A DNA stretch of 64,000 nt from the NCBI GenBank assembly GCA_963734635.1, contig CAVTIA010000003.1, positions 62,001-126,000 on the forward strand. Direction: 5' to 3'. Under the pieces are notes generated by a model. That model was not told where the DNA came from and ran no database searches. It saw nothing but the letters and a program-made list of their open reading frames with translations. The DNA is from DATCJA01 sp963734635. Lineage in GTDB: Bacteria; Acidobacteriota; Vicinamibacteria; Vicinamibacterales; UBA2999. The translations under genes and the position numbers were made by a program. Numbering within the stretch: position 1 is the stretch's first letter; every line of letters begins with the position of its first letter. Below, piece after piece: positions 1 to 8,032 of this stretch.

Positions 1-669
1 CACCGGCCGAAACGGCCGCGAAGTCAGAGCGGCTCGGCGATGGAGCCTGGGTGATCACGGCCGGGCTGAACAGCGTCCTCGTCGAATTCACCGACTACCT
101 CGTCGTCGTCGAAGCGCTCGGCAACGACGCGCGCTCGCACGCGGTGATGGCCGAAGTAAAGCGGCTCGTGCCGAACAAGCCGATCCGGTACCTCGTGAAC
201 ACGCACGCGCACTACGATCACTCGGGCGGCGTCCGTGCGTTCGCGGCGGAAGGGGTCACCATCATCACGCACGAGGTCAACAAGCCGTTCCTCGAGAAGG
301 TGCTTGTCGCTTCCGCACCAGATCAATCCCGACAGTCTCGCGAAGTCGAAGCGCCGCGCCGTCGTCGAGGGCTTCCGGGACAAACGTGTGTTGACGGACG
401 CGATGAACACGCTGGAACTTCATCACATTCGGGGCAATCTGCACCATGACGGCTTGCTGATGGCGTACCTGCCAAAACAGAAGGTACTGATTCAGGCAGA
501 CGCGTTTCATCCGAGGCCGGGCGCCAAGCCGTATCCGACGCCGCCTCAATTCACGGTGAACTTCTACGAAAACATTCAGCGGCTGAAGCTGGATGTTGCG
601 CAGGTGCTGCACATTCATGGCGGCACGGATTCGATCGCAACCGTCGCCAAGGCAGCGGGGCGCTCCTGA
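1..669 (+). CDS. MBL-fold metallo-hydrolase, 5' truncated by window edge, frameshifted
   Basis: The frame is open from the left edge, so the N-terminus is missing. The metallo-beta-lactamase zinc motif THAHYDHSGG is encoded near 208-237, preceded by a typical N-terminal beta-sheet segment (GLNSVLVEF). The frame that carries this motif degenerates after about position 300. Homologous-looking sequence (INPDSLAKS, RVLTDAMNTLELHHI, LIQADAFHP, VLHIHGGTD) continues in the next frame to the TGA at 667-669. One extra base, or two missing bases, near 300-315 explains this. Family members hydrolyse lactones, thioesters or similar bonds using one or two zinc ions; the substrate is not predictable. It could be an intact gene with a sequencing error. 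Confidence 0.8.
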
Positions 670-694
670 ACGTGTTCGCAATACGGGCGTTTGC

Positions 695-723
695 TTGACC
701 GGGTTCCACCGAGATGCTATACA
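695..723 (+). promoter_or_regulatory. sigma70-like promoter upstream of the first TonB receptor
   Basis: TTGACC at 695-700 and TATACA at 718-723 are separated by exactly 17 bases. They lie about 95 bases upstream of the receptor start at 818 and downstream of the stop of the metallo-hydrolase gene. The match to the sigma70 consensus is good on both boxes. Not tested experimentally. Confidence 0.55.
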
Positions 724-817
724 GCGCGGGCGGCTCGACTTCTCTTACGTGAGGTGATCGTTATACACGGCTGACGGATTCATACCGGCTCCTTCGCGCC
801 TTTATAGGAGGAAACGT

Positions 818-3800
818 ATGGGAACCTCGCGGACCGCGTTACTCTTCGTCGTTGTCGTCGTTGTCGGGTCCCTGCTCGTTGTGCCAACCAGTGCGTCAGC
901 ACAGGTGGCGGATAGTGCCTCGATCGCGGGAATGGTACGCGATGCCTCTGGAGCTGTGCTGCCCGGCGTCACGGTGGAAGCAGCCAGTCCTGCTCTCATC
1001 GACAAGGTCCGCACCGTTGTCACCGACGGCCAAGGCCTGTACCGGATCGTCGATCTGCGTCCCGGTGCTTATACTGTGACCTTCACCCTGCCCGGTTTCA
1101 GCACATTCAGGCGCGATGGTCTCGAGCTGACGACCGGCTTCACCGCCACCATCAATGCCGAGTTGAGGGTCGGCACGGTCGAGGAAACGATCACGGTGAG
1201 CGGCGAGTCTCCGGTGGTCGACATTTCGAACGTCCGCCAACAGACGACGCTGGAGCGCGAGACGCTAGAGGCGCTCCCGACCTCCGGCCGCATCAGCCAG
1301 CTTGTCAATTTCATTCCGGGCGCTGTGGTTGGCAACCCGGTCTGGCAGAGCGTGGGCGGCCTCGACGAACGTGCCAATGCCTTTTCGGCGCACGGAGGGC
1401 GCTTCGAGGACAACGCTCCCATGCAGGATGGTCTGGTTCAGCGTCTGCAGGGAGGCGCCATCTTCGTGTTCAACCAGCTGGCCTTCCAGGAAGTCGTCGT
1501 CGAGACGGGCGGCACGTCGGCCGAACGGAATACGGGCGGCGTCCAGATGAACATCGTGCCGAGAGACGGCGGCAACACCTTCGCTGGCAGCTTCAGCACC
1601 TCCCACACCACTCAGGACCTGCAGGCAAACAATCTCAACGACGAACTACGCGCGCGCGGCCTGGCATTCTCGTCATCGCTCAAACAGCACTACGACACAG
1701 GCGGCGCCATCGGCGGGCCCGTCGTGCGGGACAAGTTGTGGTTCTTCAACGCGTACCGGTTCGGCGCCAACCAGCAGTACCAGCAGGGCAACTACTTCAA
1801 CAAGCTGCAGAACCAGCGCGTCGGAACCGATCCGGTCTGGCGTGTGACGTTCTACGAACCGGACCTCGACCGTCCCGGCTACACCGACGATTCCTACCGC
1901 GACTACAGCCTGCGGCTGACGTGGCAGGTGGCGGCGAAGCACAAGATCGTCGGGTCCTATCAGGTGCAGCCGAACTGCAGCTGCTTCTGGCCGCTGCTGG
2001 AGCTCGGGCCGCAGCAGAACATTCAGGGAACGCCTGAGGCGGTCGGCGCGCACAACTACAAGGTCAACTATCTCCCGCTCGTCGCGTGGACGTACCCGGT
2101 CACCAGCCGGCTCTTGATTGAGGCGGGGGCATCGGCCAATGTGTTCAACAACAACACGCTACGCACCGACGAAAGCGTCGGGCTGGACACGATCGGGATC
2201 ACGGAGCTCTCGACGAACTTCCGCTACGGCTCAAGGGCCTTGGGACTGACCCACGCACAGGGCTACCGGGTGCAGCACAACAGACAGTACCGCCAGCGCG
2301 TGTCGATGTCCTATATCACCGGGTCGCACGCCTTCAAGACCGGCGTCGACGTGAGTGAGTACCACGAAGGGAAACCCGGCGTCGCGAATGACTGGAACCA
2401 GATCAACGGCGCGCGGTCGTACACGTTCAGAGATCGCATTCCCCAGCAGGTCACGATCTTCGCCGTGCCGTTCGAAAGGCTGTTCCGCACGCGCGACATC
2501 GGGGTCTACGCCCAGGATCAGTGGACGATTCGAAAACTTACGCTGAACATGGGCGTGCGGTTCACCAACTTCAACGGCGGGGCGCCGGCAACAGAGATGC
2601 CGGTCGGTCCATGGGTCCCGGCGCGCAGCTTCCCGGAGACCAAGAACGCGCCGGACTGGACCAATGTCAGCCCCAGGCTTGGCGCCGCGTACGACGTCTT
2701 TGGGGATGGCAAAACGGCGCTGAAGGTGTCGCTGGGCCGGTACACACCCTATGTGATTGCTGCCGTCGATATTCCTGCGGACAATCAGGCGGCCAGCACG
2801 ACACGGACGTGGAACGACAACGGGAACTACGTGCCCGACTGCGATCTCCGGAACCCGGTTGCGAACGGAGAGTGCGGCCCCTGGTCAGACCTGTCCTTCG
2901 GGCAGGTTCGCGCGGGCAGCACGCACCGTGCGGCCGATGCGCTCGGCGGTTTCAACCGCCAGGACTACAACTGGCAGACGTCGGTCTTGCTGCAGCACGA
3001 GCTCCGCCCGAATGTCGCACTGAACGTCGGCTATTTCCGCACCTGGTACGGCAACTTCCTGGTCACCGAGAACCAGGCGCTCACGACAGCGGACTACGAT
3101 CCATTCTGCGTGACCGTGCCGACGGACAGTCGGCTGCCCGGCGGCGGCGGGAATCAGATTTGCGGGTTGTACGACGTCAAGCCAGCGGCGTTTGGCCGCG
3201 TCGACAATCTGGTGACACAGGGGACGCATTATGGCAAGCAGAGCGAGGTCTACAACGGCTTCGATCTCGGCCTGGACGCGCGCTTCGCGAGCGGCGCGCA
3301 AATCTCGGCCGGCGTCGGCGTTGGACGCACGGTGACTGACACGTGCGATTTCAACAGTCTTCCCCAGTTGCTGCCGAACTTCATCGGGCCAGTGGCGGTC
3401 TCAACGACCGTCCTGACGCCGAGAACATCCGAGTTCTGTCACGTCAGCCGCCCCTGGACCGCTGCGACCGGCATCAAGCTGTTTGCGATCTACCCGCTGC
3501 CGTGGGACTTCCAGGTGAGCGCGCTGTATTTCAACAAGCCTGGCATTCCAATCGTCGCGAGCCGCGCATTCACGAACGCGGAGATTCGGCCGTCACTCGG
3601 TCGTGATCTCGGCCAGTGTCGAGGCGCTGCCACCTGCAACGCCAACGTCGTGATCAACATGATGCCGACGGATACGGAATTCGAGGACCGGCTCCAACAA
3701 CTGGATGTGCGCGCGTCCCGGAGCTTCCGGGCGGGGCGAGTGCGACTGCGTGCGAATGGGGATCTGTACAACGTGTTCAGCGCGGGCAACGTGCTCAACA

Positions 3801-3901
3801 TGACGACGCGATATGCCGGGCCCACTGGAGGCCAGTGGCTGCGCCCGATCCAGATCCTGGGCGGCCGGATGTTCAAGATCAGCGCGCAGATGGACTTTTA
3901 G
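818..3901 (+). CDS. TonB-dependent receptor, Oar-like, with carboxypeptidase-regulatory-like domain
   Basis: Encodes 1027 residues. An AGGAGG Shine-Dalgarno at 807-812 sits before ATG 818. Residues 1-29 form a signal peptide ending in ASAQ. Residues about 33-115 are a CarboxypepD_reg-like beta-sandwich (AGMVRDASGAVLPGVTVEA, YRIVDLRPGAYTVTF), followed by a plug region and a long outer-membrane beta-barrel that ends in an aromatic terminus (QMDF). TonB-dependent receptors import large or scarce substrates across the outer membrane using energy from TonB-ExbBD. The gene leads a set of secreted-protein genes on the same strand. A close but broken paralogue begins at 8033. The substrate is unknown; no TonB, ExbB or ExbD gene is in the window. 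Confidence 0.9.
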   Translation: MGTSRTALLFVVVVVVGSLLVVPTSASAQVADSASIAGMVRDASGAVLPGVTVEAASPALIDKVRTVVTDGQGLYRIVDLRPGAYTVTFTLPGFSTFRRDGLELTTGFTATINAELRVGTVEETITVSGESPVVDISNVRQQTTLERETLEALPTSGRISQLVNFIPGAVVGNPVWQSVGGLDERANAFSAHGGRFEDNAPMQDGLVQRLQGGAIFVFNQLAFQEVVVETGGTSAERNTGGVQMNIVPRDGGNTFAGSFSTSHTTQDLQANNLNDELRARGLAFSSSLKQHYDTGGAIGGPVVRDKLWFFNAYRFGANQQYQQGNYFNKLQNQRVGTDPVWRVTFYEPDLDRPGYTDDSYRDYSLRLTWQVAAKHKIVGSYQVQPNCSCFWPLLELGPQQNIQGTPEAVGAHNYKVNYLPLVAWTYPVTSRLLIEAGASANVFNNNTLRTDESVGLDTIGITELSTNFRYGSRALGLTHAQGYRVQHNRQYRQRVSMSYITGSHAFKTGVDVSEYHEGKPGVANDWNQINGARSYTFRDRIPQQVTIFAVPFERLFRTRDIGVYAQDQWTIRKLTLNMGVRFTNFNGGAPATEMPVGPWVPARSFPETKNAPDWTNVSPRLGAAYDVFGDGKTALKVSLGRYTPYVIAAVDIPADNQAASTTRTWNDNGNYVPDCDLRNPVANGECGPWSDLSFGQVRAGSTHRAADALGGFNRQDYNWQTSVLLQHELRPNVALNVGYFRTWYGNFLVTENQALTTADYDPFCVTVPTDSRLPGGGGNQICGLYDVKPAAFGRVDNLVTQGTHYGKQSEVYNGFDLGLDARFASGAQISAGVGVGRTVTDTCDFNSLPQLLPNFIGPVAVSTTVLTPRTSEFCHVSRPWTAATGIKLFAIYPLPWDFQVSALYFNKPGIPIVASRAFTNAEIRPSLGRDLGQCRGAATCNANVVINMMPTDTEFEDRLQQLDVRASRSFRAGRVRLRANGDLYNVFSAGNVLNMTTRYAGPTGGQWLRPIQILGGRMFKISAQMDF

Positions 3902-3902
3902 T

Positions 3903-3943
3903 TAGCTGGTAGTTGGTAGCTGGTAGCTGGTAGTTGGTGATTG
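3903..3943. repeat. short tandem low-complexity repeat (TAGCTGGTAGTTGG-type)
   Basis: Immediately after the receptor stop codon, the units TAGCTGG and TAGTTGG repeat about five times. It is directly followed by a hairpin pair. A similar TAGGCAG-type tandem is at 35121-35150. Function unknown. Confidence 0.6.
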
Positions 3944-3950
3944 GTCACCC

Positions 3951-4013
3951 GTAGAGCGCACGCTTTAGCGTGCGCGATCGCGATCGCCGCGCAGGCTGAA
4001 GCCTGCGCTCTAC
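3951..4013. repeat. REP-like hairpin pair, GTAG-flanked
   Basis: Two perfect hairpins face each other: arms GCGCACGC around the loop TTTA, and arms GCGCAGGC around the loop TGAA. The outer ends read GTAG on the left and CTAC on the right. This resembles a BIME, a paired arrangement of REP elements. It lies in the gap between the receptor gene and the next gene. Confidence 0.75.
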
Positions 4014-4032
4014 TGGTGCAGGAAAGGACTTA

Positions 4033-4920
4033 ATGCGGAGACCAATTGTGGGTGTCATGGGCGCAGGGACGATCATCGCTGTCCTTCTTTGGTTGGCTTT
4101 TGCGCCAACGCCGGTGCAGGCACAGGCAGGTGCGCAGCCTCCGACGCCGGGATCGTGGGCGCGCTTCACCCTGCCGCGAATAAGTGATGGCCGTCCAAAC
4201 CTGAACGGCATCTGGCAGGCTCTCGTCACGGCGAACTTCAACCTCGAGGATCACGAAGCGCAGGCGGGGCCCTACACGGAGCTCGTGGGTGCATACGCCG
4301 GCGAACCGGCCGGGCAGAGCGTCGTCGAAGGCGGCGTCATTCCGTACAAGCCCGAAGCGCTCGCCAGGCGGAAGCAGAACTTTGAGAACCGGGTGAAAGC
4401 CGATCTCAGCAACGACGAGCGCTGGCACGACCTGGGCGACCCGGAAATGAAGTGCTACATGCCGGGTATCCCTCGCGCGACCTACATGGGTTTCCCCTTT
4501 CAGATCGTGCAGGGAACGGCCGACGCGATTCTCTTCACGTACGAGTTCGCGAGCGCCTCTCGCGTTGTCCGGATGAACTTCAAACAGGAGGCCCCCGGGG
4601 ACTTCTGGATGGGGTGGTCGCGCGGCCGCTGGGAAGGCGACACGCTGGTCGTCGACGTGACGGGGCAGCGCAAGGAAACGTGGTTCGACCGGTCGGGTAA
4701 TTACCACAGCGAGGCCCTTCGCGTTGTGGAGCGCTACACGCTGGCCAGTCCGTACCACATCATGTACGAGGCCACGATCGAGGATCCGAACGTGTACAGC
4801 CGGCCGTGGAAGATCAGCTTCCCGTTATACCGGCGGATGGAAAAGAATATTCAGTTGTTGGAGTACAAGTGTCAGCCGTTCACCGAAGAACTCTTGTACG
4901 GACAGTTTCGGAAGAAGTGA
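4033..4920 (+). CDS. secreted protein of unknown function, family B (NLNGIWQ / GRWEGDTLVVDV)
   Basis: Encodes 295 residues. GGAAAGGA at 4021-4028 precedes ATG 4033. Residues 1-31 are a signal peptide ending in VQAQA. The mature part begins with the family motif GRPNLNGIWQ, then FPFQIVQG, DFWMGWSRGRWEGDTLVVDV, WFDRSGNYHSEAL, YEATIEDPNVYSRPWKISF and a C-terminal ELLYGQFRK. I do not recognise a characterised family. The core GRWEGDTLVV motif is shared with family A (4935, 6854, 12061, 13244), so both are probably divergent versions of one beta-rich fold. The closest sibling in the window is the gene at 11160. It lies directly downstream of a TonB receptor in both modules. Confidence 0.8.
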   Translation: MRRPIVGVMGAGTIIAVLLWLAFAPTPVQAQAGAQPPTPGSWARFTLPRISDGRPNLNGIWQALVTANFNLEDHEAQAGPYTELVGAYAGEPAGQSVVEGGVIPYKPEALARRKQNFENRVKADLSNDERWHDLGDPEMKCYMPGIPRATYMGFPFQIVQGTADAILFTYEFASASRVVRMNFKQEAPGDFWMGWSRGRWEGDTLVVDVTGQRKETWFDRSGNYHSEALRVVERYTLASPYHIMYEATIEDPNVYSRPWKISFPLYRRMEKNIQLLEYKCQPFTEELLYGQFRKK

Positions 4921-4934
4921 GCGGAGGTGTGTCG

Positions 4935-6042
4935 ATGACGCGTCGATCTCTGATGTCGCTGGGTGTGTTGGGCGTTGCGATCGCAGTGGTGTCGATCCTG
5001 ACGGATCCCGTCATGGGTCAGGCACAAAAACCGGCTGCGCCGGCGCGCGCGGCCACGGCCGCGGCGAAGCCGGCAGCACGTGCGGCCACGCCTGCCAAGA
5101 CCCCCTGGGGTGACCCCGACCTTCAGGGCACCTGGAACTTTGCGACGAGCACGCCGCTCGAGCGGCCTGCGATCGCCGGCGAAAAGGCGGTGCTCTCCGA
5201 GCAGGAAGCGGAGGAGTTCGCCGAAAAGCTCGCGTTCGACTTGACGCGCGATCGGCGTGACGGCGGCAATGCCGCCGACGTGGCGCGTGCGTACAACGAG
5301 CACTGGATGGACGCTCGCCGACTGGAGATTGTCACCGACAAGCGGACGTCCCTGATTGTGGATCCACCCGACGGGAGAATTCCGCCGCGGGTCCCGTTGA
5401 CGCCGGAGCGGAAGCAGGCGGCGCAGGAACTCGCCGCGCGTGCCGCCCGCTTCAACGCGGGAATGCCCTGGAGCCACGAGGAATTCACGCCGCCCGTGCG
5501 CGGGATCATCCGAACCGACAGGCCGCCGTATCTCGGCACCATCTACAACAACACGGCGCAGATCTTTCAGAGCCCGGGATATGTCGTCATCCTGCAGGAG
5601 ATGATCCACAGCTCGCGCGTCATCCCGCTCGATGGCCGTCCGCACATCGGTTCGAATCTTCGCCAGTGGCTGGGAGACACGCGAGGCCGGTTCGAGGGCA
5701 CCACGCTGGTCGTCGAGACGACGAATTTCCGGAAAGACCTGGGCGCGGTCTATGGCAACGGCAATCCGGACACGTTCAAGATCGTCGAGCGCTTCACGCG
5801 CGTGAGTCCTGACTCCCTCAACTACGAATTCACGGTCTCGGATCCGAACACATGGACCAAACCGTGGACGGCGATCGTGCCGTGGACCCGAATCACCGAG
5901 CAGCTGTACGAGTACACGCACGCACGAAGACAATTACGATCTCGTGCATCTGCTCCACGGCGCTCGCGTGCGGGAAGCGAGAGGGGAGAAGCCACCCGAT
6001 CCGTCGAGCCGTCCTGCCGGCGGCGGCGGCGACGACCGCTGA
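4935..6042 (+). CDS. secreted protein of unknown function, family A (PWGDPDLQGTW), frameshifted near the C-terminus
   Basis: ATG 4935 follows GCGGAGGTG at 4921-4929 and lies 14 bases after the previous stop. A signal peptide (RRSLMSLGVLGVAIAVVSIL, then MGQAQ) precedes an Ala-rich linker and the motif KTPWGDPDLQGTWNF. Further family motifs are LIVDPPDGRIPP, IFQSPGYVVILQEM, RVIPLDGRPHIG, DTRGRFEGTTLVVETTNF and DPNTWTKPWTA. The frame runs into Arg-rich nonsense after about 5918. In the next frame the expected ending HEDNYDLVHLLHGARVREAR continues to TGA 6040-6042. One extra base around 5912-5925 explains this; without correction the frame ends at 6131. The biochemical function is unknown. Confidence 0.75.
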
Positions 6043-6078
6043 ACAAAGAACTTGTCGTTCACGCTTCCGGGTTCTCTG

Positions 6079-6143
6079 TGCTCGGTTCGTGTTCAGGTTC
6101 GTGCGAACCCCGAACCCCGAACCGAACGTGAACACGAACTGAG
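6079..6143. repeat. low-complexity inverted repeat (GTTCGTGTTC / GAACACGAAC)
   Basis: GTTCGTGTTCAGGTTCG is followed within about 30 bases by its approximate inverse, CGAACGTGAACACGAAC, with CGAACCC units between. It lies between the family A gene and the DUF6152 gene. The same vocabulary recurs at 49126-49350. Confidence 0.6.
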
Positions 6144-6197
6144 AAGCGAGAACTTGGAAGTGTGAACGACATGCTTTTACGTGAAGGGAAGAGGCCG

Positions 6198-6608
6198 ATG
6201 CGAACGAGATTCTTCAGTCTGGTTGCGGGAGTCGGGCTGCTGCTGGCCGCGGGGCCGGTCACGGCACATCACGCGTTCAACTCGGAATTCGACGCCAACA
6301 AGCCCGTGAAGGTACGTGGCACGGTCAGCAAGGTCGAATGGATCAATCCGCACGCGTGGATTCACATGGATGTCAAGAAGGCGGACGGCACCGTCGAGCG
6401 ATGGATGTTCGAGGCCGGGACTCCAAACACGCTGATGCGGCGAGGGCTGACCAAGAATTCGCTCGCGATCGGCACCGAAATCGTGGCCGACGGGTATCAG
6501 TCGAAGGATGGCATCTGCGAGCCTGCGTGCAGAGCTAACGGGCGCGATCTCACGTTACCCGACGGAACCACCCTGTTCCTGGGCAACGACGGCGGACGCG
6601 GCCAATAG
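6198..6608 (+). CDS. DUF6152-type small secreted protein
   Basis: An in-frame ATG at 6162 exists, but ATG 6198 is preferred because GGGAAGAGG lies just upstream and a clean signal peptide follows (RTRFFSLVAGVGLLLAAGPVTA). The mature protein starts HHAFNSEFDANKPV, then VRGTVSKVEWINPHAWIHMDVK and MFEAGTPNTLMRRGLTKNSL. This order of HH, NPHAWI and DVK matches what I know as DUF6152. It resembles a small beta-barrel, but no function is known. Four copies occur in the window (also 14432, 19344, 36722), each near secreted family A or B genes. Confidence 0.8.
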   Translation: MRTRFFSLVAGVGLLLAAGPVTAHHAFNSEFDANKPVKVRGTVSKVEWINPHAWIHMDVKKADGTVERWMFEAGTPNTLMRRGLTKNSLAIGTEIVADGYQSKDGICEPACRANGRDLTLPDGTTLFLGNDGGRGQ

Positions 6609-6704
6609 CCTGAAAACAGCCCGAAGCCTTCCTTGCACAAACCGCCCCGCCGGGGCGGCCCGCTGCCGCCCCGGATCCCTGCTTCCGCCGTCCCTGTTTG
6701 TACG

Positions 6705-6710
6705 TATAAT
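6705..6710 (+). promoter_or_regulatory. putative -10 box (TATAAT) upstream of the family A gene
   Basis: A perfect TATAAT lies about 145 bases upstream of ATG 6854, in a 245-base gap. The -35 region is poor (TTCCGC at about 6683), so support is limited. Confidence 0.35.
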
Positions 6711-6853
6711 CTTGACCGCCAGCAGAGCGGATGAACGCGTTCCACGCTCGGGGCGGATGTCGGCGTAAATCGCTGCATCTCGCGTTCGGGTTCCGCCAGC
6801 GGGCGAGCCATTCGTCGGGGAAACGAGCTCCAGGTTCCAAGGAGGGTTTGCTG

Positions 6854-7912
6854 ATGCGGAACCGAACTCTCGTGCTGTTGAGTGCAGCTCTTGTCACGGT
6901 CGTGCTCTGCGCGGCGATCGCAGTCGCGCAGGCGCCGTCCGGCACGCGCTCCTTCGACGCAACGACCACGGATACTGACGCGGCCATCAAGGCTGCCGCC
7001 GAAGCGGCACGTACCGCGCAGGCTGCGCGCACCACGTGGACTGCCCCGAGGACTCCGTGGGGTGATCCCGATCTGCGCGGGTACTGGCTCAGCCTGAGCT
7101 ACACCCCGCTCGAGCGCCCCGCCGAACTGGCCGGCAAGGCGTTCTATACGGAACAGGAAGCGCTCGCGGCCTTCAAACAAGCCGTCGAAGCCGACGCCGA
7201 AGTCGATCCGCGGACTGTTCACTACGACTGGAAAGAATATGGAATGGACGCCTGGCAGAGTCCCGTCAGGCCGAATCTTCGCACCGGGCTGATCATCGAC
7301 CCGCCCGACGGCCGCATCCCGCCGATGACGCCCGAGGGCAAACAGCGCGCGGCAGCCGCCCGTCGAGGCCCATCGGTGATCAGCCGTGGTCTCTACGAAC
7401 GCTGCGTCACGAGCAATCAAGGGCCGCCGCGAATACCGCAGAATCACGACGCGGAATCGCAGATCTTCCAGTCGCCGGGTTACGTCATCTTCGTCCTGCA
7501 ATCGAACAGCGACATCAGGATCGTGCCGCTCGACGGCCGCCCGCATCTGCCGCAGGCCGTGCGCCACTGGCTGGGCGATTCGCGCGGCCGTTGGGAAGGC
7601 GACACGCTGGTGATCGAGACGACGAATTTCCATCCGAAGCGCGAATGGCGTGGGTCCGCAGAGAACATGCATCTGGTCGAGCGGCTGCGGCTCACCGATG
7701 CCAAGACGATCGATTACACGTTCACGGTGGCCGACCCGACGACATGGACCAAGCCGTGGACCGCAGAGGTACCGTGGCCGCGAATTGAGCCGGGGTTGTA
7801 CGAGTTTGCGTGTCACGAGCAGAACTACGGGTTGATCAATGTCGTGAAGGGGGCCCAAATCCGAGCGCGCGAAGGTGGGCGAGCCGCGGGTGGGTCGCTC
7901 AGAGACGAGTAA
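6854..7912 (+). CDS. secreted protein of unknown function, family A (PWGDPDLRGYW)
   Basis: ATG 6854 follows AAGGAGG at 6839-6845 with normal spacing; the upstream in-frame ATG 6731 lacks a site and its extension looks non-coding. A signal peptide (RTLVLLSAALVTVVLCAAIAVAQ) comes first. Next are the family A signature TDTDAAIKAAAEAARTAQ, PRTPWGDPDLRGYW, DPRTVHYDWKEYGMDAW, LIIDPPDGRIPP, IFQSPGYVIFVLQSN, RIVPLDGRPHLP, DSRGRWEGDTLVIETTNF and a C-terminal YEFACHEQNYGLINV. It is an intact 352-residue member. No catalytic motif is recognised. It lies between a DUF6152 gene and the second TonB receptor. Confidence 0.8.
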   Translation: MRNRTLVLLSAALVTVVLCAAIAVAQAPSGTRSFDATTTDTDAAIKAAAEAARTAQAARTTWTAPRTPWGDPDLRGYWLSLSYTPLERPAELAGKAFYTEQEALAAFKQAVEADAEVDPRTVHYDWKEYGMDAWQSPVRPNLRTGLIIDPPDGRIPPMTPEGKQRAAAARRGPSVISRGLYERCVTSNQGPPRIPQNHDAESQIFQSPGYVIFVLQSNSDIRIVPLDGRPHLPQAVRHWLGDSRGRWEGDTLVIETTNFHPKREWRGSAENMHLVERLRLTDAKTIDYTFTVADPTTWTKPWTAEVPWPRIEPGLYEFACHEQNYGLINVVKGAQIRAREGGRAAGGSLRDE

Positions 7913-7941
7913 CACATAGGTGGATGTTCGGCGTGTAGTAC

Positions 7942-7965
7942 GTAGTGTCCGGCTTTAGCCGGACC
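7942..7965. repeat. REP-like hairpin, GTAG-flanked
   Basis: GTAGT is followed by arms GTCCGGC and GCCGGAC around the loop TTTA. It sits between the family A gene and the second TonB receptor. Confidence 0.7.
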
Positions 7966-8032
7966 GGAGATTCGCAACGGCAGCCGCAGCTGCCAGCCAA
8001 CGCTGGACACTGCGCACGGCTGCAAGGGGGAG

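Noticed and set aside
6497..7915. Long open - strand frame opposite the family A gene at 6854
   Set aside because: Shadow of the + strand gene; Arg-rich translation without recognisable motifs.
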